Source: Kosakonia oryziphila | Lineage (GTDB): Bacteria; Pseudomonadota; Gammaproteobacteria; Enterobacterales; Enterobacteriaceae | Assembly: GCF_900094795.1 (NCBI RefSeq) | Contig: NZ_FMBC01000001.1 | Location: 212,901 to 276,900, forward strand | Length of the DNA: 64,000 nt | Reading direction: 5' to 3' | Part shown: positions 60,248 to 64,000 of the stretch, piece by piece | Layout: every line of letters begins with the position of its first letter | Position numbering within the stretch: the stretch's first letter is position 1 | Made by a program: the position numbers and the translations under genes | Notes under the pieces: model-generated | Told to the model about the DNA's origin: nothing | Database searches by the model: none | The model's input: only the letters and a program-made list of their open reading frames with translations

Positions 60248-61063
60248 TTACCAGCCTTTAACCGCGCCGCCATTGAAGACTTTGTTCGCTGCTTCGTTCA
60301 CTTCATCTGACTGGTAAGCCTGAACGAATTTTTTCACATTTTCCGCGTCTTTATTATCTTCACGGGCAACGATCAGGTTCACATATGGAGAGTCTTTATC
60401 TTCAACGAAGATACCGTCTTTGGCCGGGGTCAGGCCGATCTGGCTGGCGTAAGTGGTGTTGATCACTGCCAGTGCAATCTGTGCGTCATCCAGAGAGCGC
60501 GGCAACTGCGGCGCTTCCAGCTCAACAATTTTCAGGTTTTTCGGGTTTTCGGTGATATCCAGTACGGTCGGCATCAAGCCCACGCCGTCTTTCAGTTTGA
60601 TCAGACCCTGTTTCTGCAACAGCAGCAGGGAACGGCCAAGGTTAGTCGGATCGTTTGGTACGGCAACCTGAGAACCATCCTGCAATTCAGACAGCGATTT
60701 GATTTTTTTGGAGTAGCCCGCAATCGGATAAACAAAAGTGTTGCCGACCGGAACCAGTTTGAAACCGCGATCTTTGATCTGCTGATCAAGGTATGGTTTG
60801 TGCTGGAAGGCGTTTGCATCGATATCGCCTTTGCTCAGTGCTTCGTTTGGCAGTACGTAGTCGTTAAAAGTCACCAGCTCCACGTTGAGGCCATATTTCT
60901 CTTTCGCCACTTTCTGTGCGACTTCTGCAACCTGCTGTTCAGCACCAACAATCACACCGACTTTGATGTGATTTGGATCCTTTTCATCCTGGCCGCATCC
61001 AACCAGCGCCAGAGAACCAAGCAGAGCACCTACGGCTGCAAAGGTCTTGAATTTAAAAGCCAT
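60248..61063 (-). CDS. metQ: Methionine ABC importer, substrate-binding lipoprotein
   Basis: MetQ binds D- and L-methionine at the inner membrane face of the periplasm for MetNI. The 271-residue protein has a signal with lipobox LALVGC and Gly-Gln-Asp after the cysteine. The NlpA-family core VGVIVGAEQQVAEVAQKV, GDIDANAFQHKPYLDQQ and QVAVPNDPTNLGRSLLLL is clear. It is last in the metN-metI-metQ unit, 39 bp after metI. Confidence 0.97.
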   Translation of the reverse strand: MAFKFKTFAAVGALLGSLALVGCGQDEKDPNHIKVGVIVGAEQQVAEVAQKVAKEKYGLNVELVTFNDYVLPNEALSKGDIDANAFQHKPYLDQQIKDRGFKLVPVGNTFVYPIAGYSKKIKSLSELQDGSQVAVPNDPTNLGRSLLLLQKQGLIKLKDGVGLMPTVLDITENPKNLKIVELEAPQLPRSLDDAQIALAVINTTYASQIGLTPAKDGIFVEDKDSPYVNLIVAREDNKDAENVKKFVQAYQSDEVNEAANKVFNGGAVKGW

Positions 61064-61102
61064 GTTATTTCCCTTCTCTCAGAGTCGTTATGTTGTGTAA
61101 CG

Positions 61103-61756
61103 TTATTTGTGCGTCACAGCCCGGACGATACGATCGCCCGCGAACTGAATTAAGTAAACCAGAACCACGAGTAATATCAGTACGGTATTCATCACTAATG
61201 GGTTATAGGTCACATAGCCATACTGGATCCCCAATTGCCCCAGACCGCCGGCGCCGACGGCACCGCCCATTGCGGAATAACCAACGAGGGTAATTAGCGT
61301 AATGGTCGCTGCATTAATGAGTCCCGGTAGCGCTTCCGGCAACAGCACTTTGCGGATGATCTGCATCGGGGTTGCGCCCATCGCACGGGACGCTTCAATC
61401 AAGCCTGCCGGCAACTCCAGCAGGGTGTTTTCCACCATACGGGCGATAAACGGCGCGGCACCAACCGTCAGCGGCACAATGACGGCGTACAGACCAATTG
61501 AAGTGCCGACGATCACGCGTGTGAAAGGAATCATCCAGACCAGCAAAATAATAAACGGTATGGAACGGAAAATGTTTACCAGCGCAGAAATCACCCGATA
61601 CAGGCTCGGGTTCTGCATGATCTGACCCGGGCGGGTGACATACAGCAGCACGCCAAACGGCAGACCCACGACAAACCCCAGCAGACCGGAGGCAAAGGTC
61701 ATAAACAGTGTTTCCCAGATGCTGCGGGCAAAGAGCCACATCATTGCCTCAGACAT
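61103..61756 (-). CDS. metI: Methionine ABC importer, permease
   Basis: MetI is the inner-membrane channel of the methionine importer; two copies bind two MetN subunits. The 217 residues hold five hydrophobic segments and the EAA-type loop [24 protein letters not shown] near residues 133-156 that contacts MetN. It begins 8 bp inside metN, so translation is coupled. Confidence 0.97.
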   Translation of the reverse strand: MSEAMMWLFARSIWETLFMTFASGLLGFVVGLPFGVLLYVTRPGQIMQNPSLYRVISALVNIFRSIPFIILLVWMIPFTRVIVGTSIGLYAVIVPLTVGAAPFIARMVENTLLELPAGLIEASRAMGATPMQIIRKVLLPEALPGLINAATITLITLVGYSAMGGAVGAGGLGQLGIQYGYVTYNPLVMNTVLILLVVLVYLIQFAGDRIVRAVTHK

Positions 61757-62780
61757 AACCGAGTACCTCTATTTTTACATGGTGTTCCTGCAACCAGGCG
61801 ATGGCTGCCTGGGTATCCTGCTGAGTGCCGTGCATTTCCGTCAGCATAATGCCGAACTTCACGCCGCCCGCGTAATCCATCTGCGCGCTAATAATATTGT
61901 TGTTCACGTTGAAACGACGCGCGGTTTCAGACAACAGCGGTGCATCCACCGACTGACCGGTAAACTCCATACGTAGCATAGGTACGCTGTCAGCCTGCGG
62001 TTTCTGCTGCAAGCGTTGTGCATAATCTTCCGGAATATCGAGATGCAGCGTGGACTGAATAAACTGCTGCGCAAGCGGCGTTTTCGGATGGGAAAAGACT
62101 TCGCTCACTGTATCCTGCTCAATCAATTCACCATTGCTGATAACGGCCACGCAGTCGCAAATGCGCTTAACCACATCCATCTCGTGGGTGATCAGCAGAA
62201 TAGTCAGACCAAGGCGACGGTTGATATCTTTCAGCAATTCAAGAATGGAACGGGTTGTTGCCGGATCCAGTGCGCTGGTGGCTTCATCGCACAGCAGCAC
62301 TTTCGGGTTGCTGGCCAGCGCACGGGCGATCGCCACTCGCTGTTTTTGCCCTCCGGAGAGGTTGGCCGGATAGCTGTCATGTTTATCGCCAAGACCGACC
62401 AGATCAAGCAGTTCTTTTACCCGACGATTGATCTCGTCACGCGGGGTATTATCCAGCTCCAGCGGTAACGCGACGTTACCGAAAACGGTGCGCGATGCCA
62501 GCAGATTAAAGTGCTGGAAGATCATGCCAATTTGGCGGCGAGCTTTAGTTAATTCCGCTTCAGAGAGTTTGGTCAGTTCCTGGCTATCGACCAGCACACT
62601 GCCTTGCGTCGGACGCTCAAGCAGGTTAACGCAACGGATAAGCGTACTTTTCCCCGCACCTGATGCGCCAATAACGCCATAAATTTGACCAGCGGGAACA
62701 TGCAGGCTGACGTTATTCAGCGCCTGTATACTACGGTTCCCCTGCTGGAACACTTTGGTAATATTCGAAAGTTTAATCAT
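61749..62780 (-). CDS. metN: Methionine ABC importer, ATP-binding subunit
   Basis: MetN is the ATPase of the importer and has a regulatory C-terminal (C2/NIL) domain that binds methionine and slows transport at high internal methionine. The 343-residue protein has Walker [13 protein letters not shown] near residue 38, signature [15 protein letters not shown], Walker [12 protein letters not shown] and H-switch [15 protein letters not shown]. The NIL domain follows from about residue 265. It is the first gene of metNIQ, with a MetJ-type box 92 bp upstream. Confidence 0.98.
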   Translation of the reverse strand: MIKLSNITKVFQQGNRSIQALNNVSLHVPAGQIYGVIGASGAGKSTLIRCVNLLERPTQGSVLVDSQELTKLSEAELTKARRQIGMIFQHFNLLASRTVFGNVALPLELDNTPRDEINRRVKELLDLVGLGDKHDSYPANLSGGQKQRVAIARALASNPKVLLCDEATSALDPATTRSILELLKDINRRLGLTILLITHEMDVVKRICDCVAVISNGELIEQDTVSEVFSHPKTPLAQQFIQSTLHLDIPEDYAQRLQQKPQADSVPMLRMEFTGQSVDAPLLSETARRFNVNNNIISAQMDYAGGVKFGIMLTEMHGTQQDTQAAIAWLQEHHVKIEVLGYV

Positions 62781-62830
62781 TAGATTATTTTTATCGTATA
62801 AGAGTTAGCCGTGGCATTTTGTTCTGCCGG

Positions 62831-62848
62831 TTACGGGCGTACCCGTAA
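62831..62848. promoter_or_regulatory. Palindrome upstream of metN
   Basis: TTACGGG and CCCGTAA form a 7-bp perfect inverted repeat around CGTA, between the metN start and the MetJ box, so it lies in the metN leader. Function is unknown. Confidence 0.4.
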
Positions 62849-62871
62849 ACAGAGCGGATGGTAAGGCATCC

Positions 62872-62879
62872 AGACGTCT
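62872..62879. promoter_or_regulatory. MetJ box (AGACGTCT)
   Basis: One perfect 8-bp MetJ consensus box lies 92 bp upstream of metN. Operators normally hold two or more tandem boxes; the neighbours here (GGCATCC and AAATCAAT) match poorly. Methionine-dependent repression of metNIQ is inferred. Confidence 0.65.
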
Positions 62880-62967
62880 AAATCAATGTCGCTCGCAATG
62901 ATGAGCACTTTCCTGCGTTGCGAAACATGAGATACTAAGCTTCTATGCCTTTTTCAGGAGTAAACCC

Positions 62968-63534
62968 GTGGCAAAGTCAGTACCTGCTATTTTCCTCGAT
63001 CGTGATGGCACGATTAATGTTGATCATGGCTACGTGCATGAGATCGATAACTTCGAATTTATTGATGGCGTTATTGAGGCCATGCGCGAACTTAAAGAGA
63101 TGGGTTATGCGCTGGTGTTGGTAACGAACCAGTCTGGTATTGCTCGCGGTAAATTTACCGAAGCGCAGTTTGAAACGCTGACCGAGTGGATGGACTGGTC
63201 GCTGGCCGATCGTGGTGTGGATCTGGACGGCATCTATTATTGTCCGCATCACCCGCAGGGAACCGTTGAAGAGTTTCGTCAGGTGTGTGATTGCCGTAAG
63301 CCGCATCCGGGGATGTTGATCTCTGCCCGCGATTTCCTGCACATCGATATGTCTGCTTCTTATATGGTAGGCGATAAAATAGAAGACATGCAGGCGGCAC
63401 AGGCTGCTCAAGTAGGAACGAAAGTTTTAGTACGCACGGGAAAACCGATCACACCGGAAGCGGAAAAAAGCGCTGATTGGGTGATTAATAGCCTTGCGGA
63501 TCTGCCTTTAGCTATCAAAAAGCACCAAAAATAA
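62968..63534 (+). CDS. gmhB: D-glycero-beta-D-manno-heptose-1,7-bisphosphate 7-phosphatase
   Basis: GmhB removes the 7-phosphate in ADP-heptose synthesis for the LPS inner core. The 188-residue HAD-family protein has motif [16 protein letters not shown] near residues 9-23, [10 protein letters not shown] (motif II) and [12 protein letters not shown] (motif IV). A zinc-site of Cys and His is in [18 protein letters not shown]. It is three residues shorter than in E. coli. It lies upstream of an rrn operon as in K-12. Confidence 0.97.
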   Translation: MAKSVPAIFLDRDGTINVDHGYVHEIDNFEFIDGVIEAMRELKEMGYALVLVTNQSGIARGKFTEAQFETLTEWMDWSLADRGVDLDGIYYCPHHPQGTVEEFRQVCDCRKPHPGMLISARDFLHIDMSASYMVGDKIEDMQAAQAAQVGTKVLVRTGKPITPEAEKSADWVINSLADLPLAIKKHQK

Positions 63535-63583
63535 CCGTTATGACGAAAAGATGAGCGGTTGAAATAAAAATGCATTTTTCCGC

Positions 63584-63611
63584 TTGTCATTCCTCTCCGG
63601 CTCCCTATAAT
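63584..63611 (+). promoter_or_regulatory. rrn P1 promoter with upstream AT-rich region
   Basis: TTGTCA (63584-63589) and TATAAT (63606-63611) are 16 bp apart and followed by a GC-rich discriminator (GCGCCTCC), typical of rrn P1. The GAAATAAAAATGCATTTTTCC stretch from 63561 to 63581 looks like an UP element. DksA, encoded at 4346, is known to repress such promoters. Confidence 0.85.
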
Positions 63612-63691
63612 GCGCCTCCGTTGACACGACAACGTGAATCACTTCACGAGATAGTCTAGCGACGAAAGAGAAAAAATCCTGAAAATCAGGG

Positions 63692-63719
63692 TTGACTCTG
63701 AAAGAGGAAAGCGTAATAT
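63692..63719 (+). promoter_or_regulatory. rrn P2 promoter
   Basis: TTGACT (63692-63697) and TAATAT (63714-63719), 16 bp apart, 108 bp after P1, match the position of rrn P2. Confidence 0.75.
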
Positions 63720-63759
63720 ACGCCACCTCGCGACGAAGCGCTGAAAGCCGCGTCGCAAC

Positions 63760-63771
63760 TGCTCTTTAACA
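63760..63771 (+). promoter_or_regulatory. boxA antitermination site
   Basis: TGCTCTTTAACA is the conserved rrn boxA bound by NusB and S10. An upstream hairpin (CGCGACGAAGCGCTG region) fits boxB. The rest of the leader (63772-63903) carries the RNase III and 16S processing region; no gene is present from 63535 to 63903. Confidence 0.9.
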
Positions 63772-63903
63772 ATTTATCAGACAATCTGTGTGGGCACTCA
63801 GGTGACATGGATTCTTGATGTCTTCGGACAAAAAATGAATACCAGGTCTCTCGGGTGAACACGTAATTCATTACGAAGTTTAATTCGATGAGCATCAAAC
63901 TTT

Positions 63904-64000
63904 AAATTGAAGAGTTTGATCATGGCTCAGATTGAACGCTGGCGGCAGGCCTAACACATGCAAGTCGAACGGTAGCACAGAGAGCTTGCTCTCGGGTGAC
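63904..64000 (+). rRNA. rrsH: 16S ribosomal RNA, first 97 nt (cut by window edge)
   Basis: The mature 16S 5' end begins AAATTGAAGAGTTTGATCATGG, a universal enterobacterial start, and continues ACGCTGGCGGCAGGCC. The V1 helix reads GTAGCACAGAGAG-CTTG-CTCTCGGGTGAC. That form is found in Citrobacter, Enterobacter and Klebsiella, while E. coli and Salmonella have GGTAACAGGAAG-type helices. The symbol follows position (after gmhB) and is inferred. Confidence 0.93.

Overview
The window is chromosomal DNA of an enteric gamma-proteobacterium (Enterobacteriaceae, Escherichia/Citrobacter/Salmonella group). Gene order from panC to rrsH matches the E. coli K-12 panBC-rrnH segment almost gene for gene. The proteins differ at many positions from the K-12 sequences I know (for example PanB, DegP, BamA, ClcA and NlpE). 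The first 97 bases of 16S rRNA carry the 'GTAGCACAGAGAGCTTGCTCTCGGGTGAC'-type V1 stem seen in Citrobacter, Enterobacter and Klebsiella rather than the E. coli/Salmonella form. A Citrobacter-like genome is my best inference; the species is not proven.

Layout. 1-6226 is leftward: thpR-sfsA, dksA-gluQ, pcnB-folK and panB-panC (panC is cut by the window edge). 6300-15685 is rightward: hrpB, mrcB (PBP1b), then the hydroxamate siderophore locus, in which the receptor gene fhuA has collapsed to a 121-codon remnant while fhuC-fhuD-fhuB are intact. hemL (leftward), clcA and erpA (rightward), and yadS, btuF-mtnN (leftward) follow. 21440-25840 holds dgt, degP and cdaR (rightward); 25883-29926 plus map holds yaeH, dapD, glnD and map (leftward).

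31181-54743 is a long rightward block of mostly essential envelope and macromolecular synthesis genes: rpsB-tsf, pyrH-frr, dxr, uppS-cdsA-rseP-bamA-skp-lpxD-fabZ-lpxA-lpxB-rnhB-dnaE-accA, then ldcC, yaeR and tilS. It links isoprenoid and phospholipid precursors, outer-membrane protein assembly, lipid A synthesis, replication and the first step of fatty acid synthesis. After rof/yaeP (leftward) and yaeQ-arfB-nlpE (rightward) come proS, trmO/rcsF and the metNIQ methionine transporter (leftward). The window ends with gmhB and the promoter, leader and first 97 nt of an rrn operon.

No prophage, insertion sequence, CRISPR array, tRNA or foreign island was seen, and I found no undescribed system. 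The observations most worth checking are the in-frame collapse of fhuA with conserved flanking signals, the conserved AUU start of pcnB, the divergent clcA, the shortened loop region of BamA, the absence of yaeF between nlpE and proS, and a small family of CCCTCT-type intergenic hairpins.
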